From Aquamicrobium defluvii (lineage in GTDB: Bacteria > Pseudomonadota > Alphaproteobacteria > Rhizobiales > Rhizobiaceae): 64,000 bases of DNA. Shown in pieces: positions 1-8,270 of this stretch (positions within the stretch are counted from its first letter, which is position 1; each line of letters starts with the position of its first letter). The DNA lies in contig NZ_SNZF01000006.1 of assembly GCF_004363725.1 (NCBI RefSeq), forward strand, positions 120,176 through 184,175, given 5' to 3'. A program made the position numbers and the translations under genes. The notes under the pieces were generated by a model. It searched no databases, was not told where the DNA came from, and worked only from the letters and a program-made list of their open reading frames with translations.

Positions 1-781
1 CGGCCGCCTCGTCCGGCCGGTCGACGCGGTAGTCGTAGGTGGCGCGGAATTCCTGCGCGATCTGTGTCGCCTTGTTCATCTGGGCGCCGGCCTCGTCGAT
101 GCGCTTTTCCAGCCATGCCACGCCCTCGCGGGCAGAGGCGGCGCGGTTTTCCATCTGCTCGCGCACGAAGGCGTCCGCCGTGGCGTTGGCGATGCGCGCG
201 GCCAGCGTCGGGTCCCGCGACCTGAAATGGATGTCGATGGCATAGGAGACGCCGACGCGCTGGACATCGAGATTGGCGGCGAAGATCTCGGCCGCCCTCT
301 GCTGCGGGGTCAGCCCGTCATCGACGTCTTCGGCGCGTGGCGCAACATAGGGCGTGCCGGTCGCCAGCGCCCGCAGCTTCTCCAGCCTCTGCCCGAGGCG
401 CGAGCCGCCCGGACCCGTGAAGACCGGGTTGTGCGCGAGGTCGAGCCGGTCGATCACCATCATGGCGATCTTCTGCGAGCGCAGCAGCGCAAGCTGGCTT
501 TCGATCTGGGCCGTGTCGAGGGAGAGATGCACCTCCACCATCTGCTGCTGCATGAACTGCGGCAGCTTGGGCTCGATCAGGATCTGGGTGCGGGCGGTGA
601 AAATGCGGTCGGAGGTGGCGAGGTAGAGGCTGGCTCCCGCGACGCCGACCAGCGCGCACATCAGGATCGAGACGATGTACCTGCGGAAAAAGGATAGGAT
701 GTCCGACAGGTCGACGAAATCGGCCGAACCGCCGCCGCGCCATTCGGTTCTGGCTGCCGCCGCCCATTGCCGTTCCAGCAT
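1..781 (-). CDS. Wzz/GumC-type polysaccharide export protein, N-terminal part
   Basis: Open frame read leftward from an ATG at 781-779 with no stop before the window edge, giving about 260 residues of a longer protein. Residues about 20-30 (VDLSDILSFFRR) precede one membrane segment at about 37-55, then a periplasmic part with the typical TARTQILIEPKLPQ stretch, and a later helical part (AREGVAWLEKRIDEAGAQMNKA) that looks like the start of the coiled coil. This is the usual layout of the chain-length determinant domain of Wzz/GumC/ExoP proteins, which control length and export of exopolysaccharide at the inner membrane. Whether a C-terminal tyrosine-kinase domain follows cannot be seen. The mannose-1-phosphate guanylyltransferase immediately upstream on the same strand fits a sugar-polymer locus. 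Confidence 0.85.
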   Translation of the reverse strand, partial: MLERQWAAAARTEWRGGGSADFVDLSDILSFFRRYIVSILMCALVGVAGASLYLATSDRIFTARTQILIEPKLPQFMQQQMVEVHLSLDTAQIESQLALLRSQKIAMMVIDRLDLAHNPVFTGPGGSRLGQRLEKLRALATGTPYVAPRAEDVDDGLTPQQRAAEIFAANLDVQRVGVSYAIDIHFRSRDPTLAARIANATADAFVREQMENRAASAREGVAWLEKRIDEAGAQMNKATQIAQEFRATYDYRVDRPDEAA

Positions 782-871
782 GGCCTAGCCCCCTGCCTGC
801 TCCTGCCCCTGCGCCTCAAGACTAGCGCCGCGTCCCGTGTGCGAAAACACGGCCAATCGAGGTAGGCGCCA

Positions 872-3214
872 TCAGGCGATCTCGCGCAGAGCCGGGCGCG
901 CCGTCTCTTGCGCCTGCCCCTTGTCCGCGACCGGCAGCGGATGGACGAGCGCGCCTTCGGTCTTGTCGAGATACTGCATCAGCGCCGTCACCAGATGGTA
1001 GAAGATGCTGGCCGGCACCTCGCTGGCCACGGCCCTGCCGCGCTCGTCTATGCGGTCGATCCAGAAGCCGGTCGGCGCCGGATCGATGTGCCAGCGGAAC
1101 AGGCGCGCGACGCGGGCCTCGATCTCCGGCTTCAGGTCCGGCCCGTCGGCGCGGTCGAGCGCGATGGCCGCCTTGATCGCTTCGGTCTGCGGCCAGCTTC
1201 GCGAGATCAGGTCGAGCGGCAGCCCGTCGCGCGACACGGCGCCATAGGCCAGCCCGGTGGCGCGGTTCAGCCCGTTGGCCACGGCCGAGGCATAGAGCTT
1301 GCGTGCATAGCGGATGAGGTCGGACTGCTTGCTGCGGGCCGCGAAATCGACCAGCAGCGAGGCCCATTCGAAGTGATGGCCGGGCTCGGTCCACAGGCCC
1401 TGCCCGCCCTGCGCCGGCTTCCACTCATTGTCGAAATATTCGCCGAGCGTCCAGCTTTCGGGGTCGAAGAAATGCGTCCTGAACAGGTCGACGATGCGCG
1501 CGGCACGGCGCAGATAGCCGCGCTCGCCGGTGACCTCATGCCAGGCGAGGAACGCTTCCAGCATGTGCATATGCGGGTTGGAGCGGCGCAGATCGGTGCC
1601 GTCGCAGGTTTCGAGGAAGCCGGTCAGCCGCTCGTCCTCCAGCCAGGTTTCGACGAAGGCCATGGCCTCCCCGCCGCGCGCCAGCGCATCCCTGTTGCCG
1701 GCGCGGTGGGCCCAGGCGAAGGCCAGCAGCACGCAGGCATGGTCGTAGGCGTCCTCGCAAGGGTCTGCGATGGAGCCGTCGACATTGAGCGTGCGCGCCC
1801 AGCCGCCGCGTTGCGTGCGCCCCTTTTCCATGAAGGCGATGCCATGCGCGATCAGCTCGTCCGCCGGCCCATCCCAGCCGCGCAGCCTTGCGACGGAATA
1901 GGCATAGACCTGACGCGCCATGGTGCGCATGCGCTTGGGCTTGCCGAGCGGCGTGCCGTCGAAGGCGACGGCCTCGTGGAAGCCGCCATGGCGCTCGTCC
2001 ACGCCGGCCGTCGACCAGCGCGGCAGCGTCTCCTCGAACAGCCAGTGGGCGACGCGCTGGCGCCATGCGCCGGGCAGCACGACGCGGTCATGGGCGGGGG
2101 TGAACTTCACCTCCAGCCGGCCCCATTTCTCAAGCTGCTCCACGACATGCCTGACATTCTGGCTCTCGGCGACGGGGGCGACGAAGGTGGCGTCGTCGGT
2201 CGCCACCACGGCGACGTCCCTCAGCCCGACAGCCGACAGGAGCCTGCCGCTGCTGCGCAGATAGGAACGCTCGCAGTCGATGGCGACGACATCGCCGGTC
2301 ACCACATTGCCGCGCTCGTCGGTGGGGCTCGCCTCCAGCAGCGACTGCCACGATCCCAGATCGCTCCAGCGGAAACCCGCCGGCACCATGGCGATGTTGC
2401 ACAGATGCTCCATGATGGCATAGTCGACCGAGATGGAAGGGATCGAGGCATAAGCCTCCAGCGGCAGCCAGATGCCCGACAGGTCGCGCACGGCGATGTC
2501 GAGCGCGCGTTCCGCATGCAGCCAGATATCGCGGTGATGGCGAAGGAAGGCGGCGCGGATGACGCTCGCCCTGAACAGGAAGATGCCGGTGTTCCAGAAG
2601 AAATCCGAGGTCGCCACGTAGCGTGCGGCCGTTTCGGCGTCCGGCTTCTCGACAAAACGGACCACGCGGCGCACGCCGGGACAATCGACGCCGTTTCCCG
2701 CGCGATCCTGCGCGGCAAAAGCCTCGCCCGCCTCGATATAGCCGTAGCCGGTTTCCGGGCGCATCGGCTTCATGCCGAACACCACCACCTGCCCGGCCTG
2801 AGCTGCGGGAACGCCGGCTTCGACGCTTTCCCAGAAATCCCGGTCGGTTGAAATGACGTGGTCCGACGGAACGATGAGCACCATGCCGTCGCCATGGCTG
2901 GCGATGGTGTGCAGGGCCGCGATTGCCACCGCCGCGGCGGTGTTGCGTCCGACAGGCTCGAAGACGGGGCCGCCGCCGCTGAAATCCAGCCCGGCAAGGT
3001 CGGTGCGGATCCGCTCCGCATTGCGCTCGGCGGCGATGACGTGGATGGGCGTATGGCCGGTCTCACGCGCCTTCAGCCGCCGCACCGTCTTCACCAGCAT
3101 GGAACCGTCGCCCGACAGATCGTGGAATTGCTTGGGATTGTCTTCCCGCGAAAGAGGCCACAGACGCGACCCCACCCCGCCGCTCATCACAAAACACGAA
3201 ATGCGTTCGGCCAT
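872..3214 (-). CDS. Mannose-1-phosphate guanylyltransferase fused to AGE-type isomerase domain
   Basis: About 780 residues. The N-terminal half is a sugar-nucleotidyltransferase: SGGVGSRLWPLSR near residue 11 is the nucleotide-binding signature, followed by NPKQF, SDHVI and a later FVEKPD motif, as in ManC/AlgA enzymes that make GDP-mannose from mannose-1-phosphate and GTP. From about residue 385 the protein becomes an (alpha/alpha)6 N-acylglucosamine-2-epimerase/mannose isomerase-like domain (MRTMARQVYAYSVARL, then WTEPGHHFEW), replacing the cupin phosphomannose isomerase domain found in AlgA. The two halves probably couple fructose-6-phosphate/mannose-6-phosphate interconversion to GDP-mannose synthesis, but a phosphomannomutase step would still be needed. 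I chose the ATG at 3214, preceded by GGGGAG, over a GTG seven codons upstream. Downstream is the Wzz-like gene on the same strand. Confidence 0.9.
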   Translation of the reverse strand: MAERISCFVMSGGVGSRLWPLSREDNPKQFHDLSGDGSMLVKTVRRLKARETGHTPIHVIAAERNAERIRTDLAGLDFSGGGPVFEPVGRNTAAAVAIAALHTIASHGDGMVLIVPSDHVISTDRDFWESVEAGVPAAQAGQVVVFGMKPMRPETGYGYIEAGEAFAAQDRAGNGVDCPGVRRVVRFVEKPDAETAARYVATSDFFWNTGIFLFRASVIRAAFLRHHRDIWLHAERALDIAVRDLSGIWLPLEAYASIPSISVDYAIMEHLCNIAMVPAGFRWSDLGSWQSLLEASPTDERGNVVTGDVVAIDCERSYLRSSGRLLSAVGLRDVAVVATDDATFVAPVAESQNVRHVVEQLEKWGRLEVKFTPAHDRVVLPGAWRQRVAHWLFEETLPRWSTAGVDERHGGFHEAVAFDGTPLGKPKRMRTMARQVYAYSVARLRGWDGPADELIAHGIAFMEKGRTQRGGWARTLNVDGSIADPCEDAYDHACVLLAFAWAHRAGNRDALARGGEAMAFVETWLEDERLTGFLETCDGTDLRRSNPHMHMLEAFLAWHEVTGERGYLRRAARIVDLFRTHFFDPESWTLGEYFDNEWKPAQGGQGLWTEPGHHFEWASLLVDFAARSKQSDLIRYARKLYASAVANGLNRATGLAYGAVSRDGLPLDLISRSWPQTEAIKAAIALDRADGPDLKPEIEARVARLFRWHIDPAPTGFWIDRIDERGRAVASEVPASIFYHLVTALMQYLDKTEGALVHPLPVADKGQAQETARPALREIA

Positions 3215-3370
3215 GACCAGCTCCCCATGATCCACCTTGTTCGACAGAATCTTCGCCCCGCCCGGCCCACGCCCCGCATGAGGGGATGCGAACCGGTTCA
3301 GGGCCGGACCATAGGCGAAGTCGCAAAGGGTGCCGGTTAACCTGGGTTAGCGATTGCCAGAAGGTGTTAA

Positions 3371-3470
3371 AGCGCGCCGCGATCCTTCAGATTCGCTCCT
3401 TGCGCTTTAAGCTCTTGTTTTTACGCATGTCGCTGCCCCGAAACCGGTTCCCGCTTTCGGACGACATGCT
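3371..3470 (+). repeat. Dispersed stem-loop repeat, copy 1 (GCATGTCG form)
   Basis: Within the 337-base gap 3215-3551. A conserved leader (GCGCCGCGATCCTTCAGATT) is followed by a stem with perfect 8-base arms GCATGTCG (3425-3432) and CGACATGC (3462-3469) around a loop containing AAACCGGTTCCCGCTTTCGG. Related copies lie at 4490-4550, 8165-8262, 42154-42194 and 42693-42735. No gene is visible in the rest of this gap. Confidence 0.75.
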
Positions 3471-3551
3471 CCGGCCTACCGCCGGAAGGCTTATCGCGCA
3501 GCATAGCAAGGGGAATTGACGATGCCTGACAGGTGCGGATTCAGGTCCGGC

Positions 3552-4406
3552 TCAGGCGGCGCGGCGTTCGCCCCGCCCCTGCGCGTCCGTGTCGCCATCG
3601 GCGCCGGCCAGCCTGACGAATGCCTTGATCGGCAGGTGATCGGAAGCGACCCGCGCCAGGGGCGTGTCGTGCACCGTGACCGGGGAGACGATGTCCGAGC
3701 GGTTGGCGATGATGCGGTCGAGCGCCAGCAGGGGCAGCCGCGACGGGAAGCTCGGCACCGCCTGCGGCAGCGGCCCGAACGCCTCCTCGAACAGGGCGAG
3801 CGCCGAGCGGTCGTTGAGGCGCCATTCGTTGAGATCGCCCATAAGCAGCGTCGGCGTGTCGGCGCTGTCGCTCATGATGTCGAGGATGGCGCGCGCCTGC
3901 AATGCGCGCGAATGGCGCAGAAGGCCGAAATGGGCGGCCACGATCCTGATGCTGCCGCCGGCTTCCAGGTCGATCTCGGTCATGATGGCGCCGCGCGGCT
4001 CCAGCCCCGGCAGCCTGAACTGGTGGACGTCACGCACCATGCCGCGCCTGAACAGCACGACATTTCCGTGCCAGCCATGCGCCCTGGCCTTGCCGAAGAC
4101 CGGCACAAGCGTAAGCTCCGCCTCGCGTTCGAGACGCGCCAGATCGAGAAGCCCTTCCCTGTTGCCGAAGCGCTTGTCGGCCTCCTGAAGGGCGATGACA
4201 TCGGCGCCGATCTCATGGATGACGCGGCCCGTGCGCTCGGGATCGAAGCGGCCGTCCGTGCCGATGCATTTGTGCACATTGTAGGAAGCCACGACCACGC
4301 CGGGCTCGCCGCCGCGTTCCACGGCCGGCACACGGCCCGGATGGTCGCGGCGCATGCGAAGCCGCTCCAGGATGCTGGCCGGAAGCCCATTGCCGAACTT
4401 TTGCAT
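3552..4406 (-). CDS. Endonuclease/exonuclease/phosphatase family protein
   Basis: 284 residues of the EEP fold. Family motifs are in order: ASYNVHKCIG near the N-terminus, then ADVIALQEAD with the metal-binding Glu, MGDLNEW with the catalytic Asp and Asn, and ASDHLPIKAF with the C-terminal Asp-His pair. The family hydrolyses phosphodiester or phosphomonoester bonds in nucleic acids, phospholipids or inositol phosphates; the substrate cannot be told from sequence. I start at the ATG at 4406, which has AAGGA just upstream. The frame remains open 65 codons further, but that part only translates the stem-loop repeat at 4490-4550 and is not protein-like. No signal peptide. It lies downstream of a cardiolipin synthase on the same strand, a pairing common in rhizobia. 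Confidence 0.8.
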   Translation of the reverse strand: MQKFGNGLPASILERLRMRRDHPGRVPAVERGGEPGVVVASYNVHKCIGTDGRFDPERTGRVIHEIGADVIALQEADKRFGNREGLLDLARLEREAELTLVPVFGKARAHGWHGNVVLFRRGMVRDVHQFRLPGLEPRGAIMTEIDLEAGGSIRIVAAHFGLLRHSRALQARAILDIMSDSADTPTLLMGDLNEWRLNDRSALALFEEAFGPLPQAVPSFPSRLPLLALDRIIANRSDIVSPVTVHDTPLARVASDHLPIKAFVRLAGADGDTDAQGRGERRAA

Positions 4407-4441
4407 TGTTCCTTGCCGTCTCCCTGCTGCTGGCGCAGACC

Positions 4442-4488
4442 GGTTGGAGAATTTCCGCTTTTCTGCCAATCGCGGAAACGCTCCAACC
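4442..4488. other. Strong nested hairpin between cls and the EEP gene
   Basis: Outer arms GGTTGGAG (4442-4449) and CTCCAACC (4481-4488) enclose inner arms TTTCCGC (4452-4458) and GCGGAAA (4472-4478), making a 15-pair stem with a small internal loop. No T-run follows on either strand, so it may be an mRNA-stabilising or processing structure rather than a terminator. It abuts the repeat at 4490. Confidence 0.6.
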
Positions 4489-4489
4489 T

Positions 4490-4550
4490 CTTGTTTTACG
4501 CAATTCCGAACGCAAACCGCTTCGCACTTTTGCCGGAATCGCTCTGGCGA
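4490..4550 (+). repeat. Dispersed stem-loop repeat, copy 2 (GCAATTCCG form)
   Basis: Arms GCAATTCCG (4500-4508) and CGGAATCGC (4534-4542) pair with one mismatch around a loop reading AACGCAAACCGCTTCGCACTT. It resembles copy 3 at 8165-8262 and copy 5 at 42693-42735, and shares the TTTTACGCA junction with copy 1. Confidence 0.7.
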
Positions 4551-4629
4551 TGCGAGTCGGAGCTTTCCCCTAAAATTAGGAAAGCACGAATCGCGATGCA
4601 ACGCCCGATGTGCATGAAACTGTTTTCCG

Positions 4630-6087
4630 TCAAAGATAGGGCGAACCGAGCCACAGGAGACGATCCACCAGACGCACCGGAAACGGCCGCGCCCGCAACT
4701 CGGTCATCGTAACCGGCGTCGCCCTGTCGATGACCGCGGCGATGCGCGCATCGATATTCCCGGCAAATCCGGCATCCAGCACCTCCAGATCGATCTCGAA
4801 GTTCAGCCGCAGCGAGCGCGGGTCGAGATTCGAGGAACCGACGAAGGCCCATGTGCCATCGATGGCCAGCAGCTTGGAATGGTCGAACGCACCCTGCGCC
4901 CGCCAGACGCGGCAATAGCTGCGCAGCACCTGGTCGAACTGGGCGGTCATGGCCCTGTCGACCAGCACGAGATTGTTAGCGGCCGGCACCACGATGTCGA
5001 TGTCGACCCCCCTGCGGGCCGCCGTGGTCAGCGCGCTGATCAGTTCCCGGTCGGGCAGGAAATAGGGCGACATGATGCGGATGGAGCGGCTGGCGACGGA
5101 AAACGCGCCCATCAGCATCTTGTGGTTGGTTTCGAGGCTGGCGTCGGGACCGGACGGCAGCGCGCGCATGAAGACCGGACTTCCGGGTTCGACCGCCACC
5201 TCCTCGACACGCCATGCCTCGCCATCGAGCCTCTCGTCGGTGGCGAAGTTCCAGTCCTCGGCGGCAATGGCGAAAATATCGGCCACCACCGGCCCCCGGA
5301 TGCGGAAGTGCGTGTCGCGCGCGCTGGCCCCGCCGGCAAACTCGGTGGTAAAGCCCTGCCTGATGTTCATGCCGCCAGCGAAGGCGACCGCTCCGTCCAC
5401 GACGAGAATCTTGCGGTGCGTGCGCAGATTGGCATAGGGCAGGCGCAATCCGACGATGATCCTGCCGTTGAACACTTTGGCATCGACACCGCCCTCACGC
5501 AGATAGCCGACGATGCTGGGCACCGAATAACGGGCACCCACCGCGTCGATAAGCACACGCACGGCGACCCCGCGCCTGACGGCCGCGATCAGCGCATCGG
5601 CAAAACGCAGGCCGACAGGGTCGCGGTCGAAGATATAGGTTTCGAGGACGATGCTGCGGTGCGCGCCCCCGATGGCCCCGACCATCGCCGCATATGCCTC
5701 GTCGCCGCTTCCCAGCATGTCGATGGTGTTGCCGGCAACCATGCGGTGATGGGTGAGCTTGTCGCCGACCTTCCCCAGCGCGGCGAACCGGGCGCCGAAA
5801 CGCTCCGTCACCAGTTCCTCGCTCACATCGGCTCCCGGATGCGACGCCTTCTCGTGGCCGGCCGCGGAGCGTTCCGCCGCAATGCTGTCGCGCCGCATGC
5901 GGTTGACGCCGGCGACCGCATAGATCAGCGCGCCGACAAAGGGTGAAAGGATGATGACGCCGACCCAGCCGATGGCCGAACGCACCTCGTCCTTGGTCAT
6001 GGCCGCGTGGATGCCGGCCACCGCCGCGACCACCACCGAAAGGGCAGCAAGCAAATGCGGCCAGTAAGCCAGCAGGATATCCCACAT
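4630..6087 (-). CDS. cls: Cardiolipin synthase (phospholipase D superfamily)
   Basis: 485 residues. Two N-terminal membrane helices (about 1-25 and 38-58, the second including GWVGVIILSPFVGALIYAVA) are followed by two HKD motifs: HRKILVVDGAVAFAGGMNI in the first half and HSKLLAIDGTWAFVGSSNLD near residue 400. Paired HKD motifs behind a two-helix anchor are the layout of bacterial Cls, which condenses two phosphatidylglycerols to cardiolipin and glycerol at the inner membrane. The start at 6087 (MWDILLAYW) has GGAG about 10 bases upstream; 29 extra in-frame codons upstream are not hydrophobic or family-like. It is divergent from the hydrolase gene at 6345. Confidence 0.9.
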   Translation of the reverse strand: MWDILLAYWPHLLAALSVVVAAVAGIHAAMTKDEVRSAIGWVGVIILSPFVGALIYAVAGVNRMRRDSIAAERSAAGHEKASHPGADVSEELVTERFGARFAALGKVGDKLTHHRMVAGNTIDMLGSGDEAYAAMVGAIGGAHRSIVLETYIFDRDPVGLRFADALIAAVRRGVAVRVLIDAVGARYSVPSIVGYLREGGVDAKVFNGRIIVGLRLPYANLRTHRKILVVDGAVAFAGGMNIRQGFTTEFAGGASARDTHFRIRGPVVADIFAIAAEDWNFATDERLDGEAWRVEEVAVEPGSPVFMRALPSGPDASLETNHKMLMGAFSVASRSIRIMSPYFLPDRELISALTTAARRGVDIDIVVPAANNLVLVDRAMTAQFDQVLRSYCRVWRAQGAFDHSKLLAIDGTWAFVGSSNLDPRSLRLNFEIDLEVLDAGFAGNIDARIAAVIDRATPVTMTELRARPFPVRLVDRLLWLGSPYL

Positions 6088-6344
6088 GAACGCTCGACTC
6101 CGACAATCATGCCTTGCAAGCAAAACTAGATCATGTATCGCCAAAGTGGAAATCGCTGTACGCTGAAAGTCCACAAACGGGAAAGCGCGGCGCAGAAAAA
6201 GGAGGTTTCACCGTTCGTCCAGAGTTCTTGCGCCAGATCAATGACGCAAAGCCCGTCCAGCGCCACACAGGTCTCCCCTGCAATGCCGGACGGTTCCATC
6301 CCACATTGCCCTGTCTGCCAGGGTTCCCTTCAGGAGAAACGAAC

Positions 6345-7397
6345 ATGAAGCTCAGGCTCATCGCCAGCACGATTCTCGCGGCTTCGCTGCTTGCCGCGAA
6401 TATCGCGGAAGCATGCACGCGGGTGGTCTATCACGGCCCCGAAGGGCGCAACCTCACGGCCCGCTCCATGGACTGGAAGGACGAGATGATCTCCAACCTG
6501 TGGGCATTTCCACAGGGAATGAAGCGCAACGGGGCGGCAGGCCCGCGATCGGTCGAATGGACCTCGCGCTATGGCAGCGTGATCGTGTCGGGCTACGACA
6601 TCTCGACAACGGACGGCATCAATGAAAAGGGCCTCGTGGCAAACGTGCTGTGGCTTGTGAACGCGCAGTATCCCGAGGATGACGGGCAGACGCCGCGCAT
6701 CTCGCTCTCGGTCTGGGCGCAATATTTCCTCGACCAGTTCGCCACCGTTGCCGAGGCGGTCGAGCATGCGCGCACCACACCGCTCTATCCGGCCACCGGC
6801 GAAGTGCCCGGCCGTCCCGGCAAGCTCACCACGCTGCACCTGTCGCTGTCCGACGCGACGGGCGACAGCGCGATCTTCGAATGGATCGACGGCAAGCTGG
6901 ATATCCACCACAGCCGCGACTACCAGGTGATGACCAACGAGCCCCGCTTCGAGGACCAGCTCGCCATCACCCGCTACTGGGGCAAGGTTCCCGGAAACGT
7001 GTTCATGCCCGGCACCAGCCGCGCGGAAGACCGCTTCGCGCGCGCCTCCTTCCTCATCAACGCGATTCCGAAGACAGACGACATGCGCGAGGCGGCCGCC
7101 GCCGTGTTCAGCGTCATCCGCAACGCCTCGGCGCCATGGGGCATCTCGATCGACGACCAGCCCAACCTGTCGACCACGCGCTGGCGCACCGTGGCCGACC
7201 ACAAGGACATGCTCTACTATTTCGAGTCCGTGTATTCGCCGAACGTGTTCTGGGTGGATGTGAAGAAGATCGACTTCGCCGAGGGCAGCGGCGTGCGCAA
7301 GCTCGATCTCGGCCCCGACCAGCGCCACATTTTCAGCGGCGAGGTTTCCGGAAAGTTCGAGGCCGCCGAACCCTTTACCTTCGAGCCCGCCGAGTAA
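6345..7397 (+). CDS. Exported choloylglycine hydrolase / penicillin V acylase family protein
   Basis: 350 residues. A signal peptide ends at IAEA and the next residue is Cys24, so cleavage would directly expose the N-terminal nucleophile cysteine of the Ntn-hydrolase fold. CTRVVYHG is followed by LTARSMDW, with the conserved Arg and Asp of the family; the Asn of VLWLVNAQYPED and the late Arg near TTRWRTVADHKD also fit. The start has AGGAG 8 bases upstream. Members cleave linear amide bonds in bile salts, penicillin V or, in Gram-negative homologues from Agrobacterium and Pectobacterium, acyl-homoserine lactones. The periplasmic location and alphaproteobacterial host make the last a reasonable guess, but the substrate is not proven. 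It is monocistronic and divergent from cls. Confidence 0.85.
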   Translation: MKLRLIASTILAASLLAANIAEACTRVVYHGPEGRNLTARSMDWKDEMISNLWAFPQGMKRNGAAGPRSVEWTSRYGSVIVSGYDISTTDGINEKGLVANVLWLVNAQYPEDDGQTPRISLSVWAQYFLDQFATVAEAVEHARTTPLYPATGEVPGRPGKLTTLHLSLSDATGDSAIFEWIDGKLDIHHSRDYQVMTNEPRFEDQLAITRYWGKVPGNVFMPGTSRAEDRFARASFLINAIPKTDDMREAAAAVFSVIRNASAPWGISIDDQPNLSTTRWRTVADHKDMLYYFESVYSPNVFWVDVKKIDFAEGSGVRKLDLGPDQRHIFSGEVSGKFEAAEPFTFEPAE

Positions 7398-7473
7398 CAG
7401 GCGGCGGATCATCCTCCCGGTTCCCATGCGGGCGCCGGGGGGAAGGCGACACGCATTGGAACCGGGTGGGCGA

Positions 7474-7607
7474 TCAGCCGGGAAGAGCGCCCGACAGGAC
7501 GGCGGCGACGAGAGCGATCACCACCGCCGGCACGCGCCGGCACGCATTGCCGGCGCCGGTCAGCGCATAGGTCAGCGCGCCGATGAAGATCACGCTCAGA
7601 CCATCTG
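7474..7607 (-). pseudogene. C-terminal scrap of a small membrane protein
   Basis: Read leftward, about 45 residues (LSVIFIGALTYALTGAG, then RRVPAVVIALVAAVLSG) end at a TGA at 7476-7474. The piece has two hydrophobic stretches and vaguely recalls AzlD-type transporter subunits, but no start or ribosome site belongs to it and it collides with the 5' end of the TetR remnant. I read it as gene debris at a rearrangement point. Confidence 0.3.
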
Positions 7608-8160
7608 ATGCCGGCGGCAGCCGTGCCGTTCATCGAAAATTGCGTGTATGCCACCACCGTCGATGACATCGTGGCGAAAGCCGGCGTCGCGAAGGGCACC
7701 TTCTACCACTACTTCGCCACCAAGGCGGACGTGCTGCTGGCGCTGCGGGCGCGCTTTTCGCAGGATTTCACCGCACGCGCCGCCATCGCCATAGAGGCCG
7801 CCCCGCAGGGCGATCATCACGCGCGCTTCCTTGCGTGGCTAAGGGCTGCGGTTGCGACCTATGTCGCCAATTTTCCCCTGCACGACCTCGTTTTCCACGA
7901 TTTCACCCATGACCGCCGCCGCTCACAGGACAAGGACAAGGACATGGTGATCGACCAGCTCAGCCAGTTGTTGTCCGCGGCCAGCAGGCAGGCGCGTGGG
8001 ACCTGCCGGATGCGCGGGCTGCCGCTCTCATATTGTTCGATGGAATGCATGGCGTGGTGGACGACGCCATCGCGGCCGGACGCCTCGACCCCGAGCCGCT
8101 GTGCAGCACGCTCGAACAGATGCTGGGCAGAATGCCGGTTCGCTGGCGGGACCGGCGTCA
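7608..8160 (+). pseudogene. TetR-family regulator, truncated and frameshifted
   Basis: The DNA-binding domain is clear: TTVDDIVAKAGVAKGTFYHY, then FATKADVLLALRARF. Helix 1 is shortened (AAAVPFIENCVYA) and the first upstream in-frame codons run into a TGA, so the natural start is missing. Near 7975-7985 the coding frame shifts: the correct C-terminal half (QQAGAWDLPDARAAALILF, then GMHGVVDDAIAAGRLDPEPL) continues in another frame to about 8155. It then runs without a stop into repeat copy 3. Loss of the start, one frameshift and loss of the stop together mark it as dead. A 5'-adjacent operon it may have controlled is not visible. Confidence 0.75.
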
Positions 8161-8164
8161 GGGC

Positions 8165-8262
8165 GCGGCGCGATCCTTCAGGTTCGCTCCTTGCGCCTTA
8201 AGCGCCTGTTCTTACGCAACTCCGAACGCAAACCGCTTCGCACGTTTGCTGGAATTGCTCCA
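8165..8262 (+). repeat. Dispersed stem-loop repeat, copy 3
   Basis: Same leader as copy 1 (GCGCGATCCTTCAGGTTCGC), then the junction TTACGCAACTCCGAACGCAA and the distal arm GGAATTGC. It lies between the dead TetR gene and the 3' end of the ABC exporter gene, ending 8 bases before that gene's stop codon. Confidence 0.7.
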
Positions 8263-8270
8263 GCGGCGGC

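Noticed and set aside
3552..4601. Longer version of the EEP-family protein starting at 4601
   Set aside because: The extra 65 codons translate the stem-loop repeat and a hairpin; the ATG at 4406 has a ribosome site and the family's normal N-terminus.
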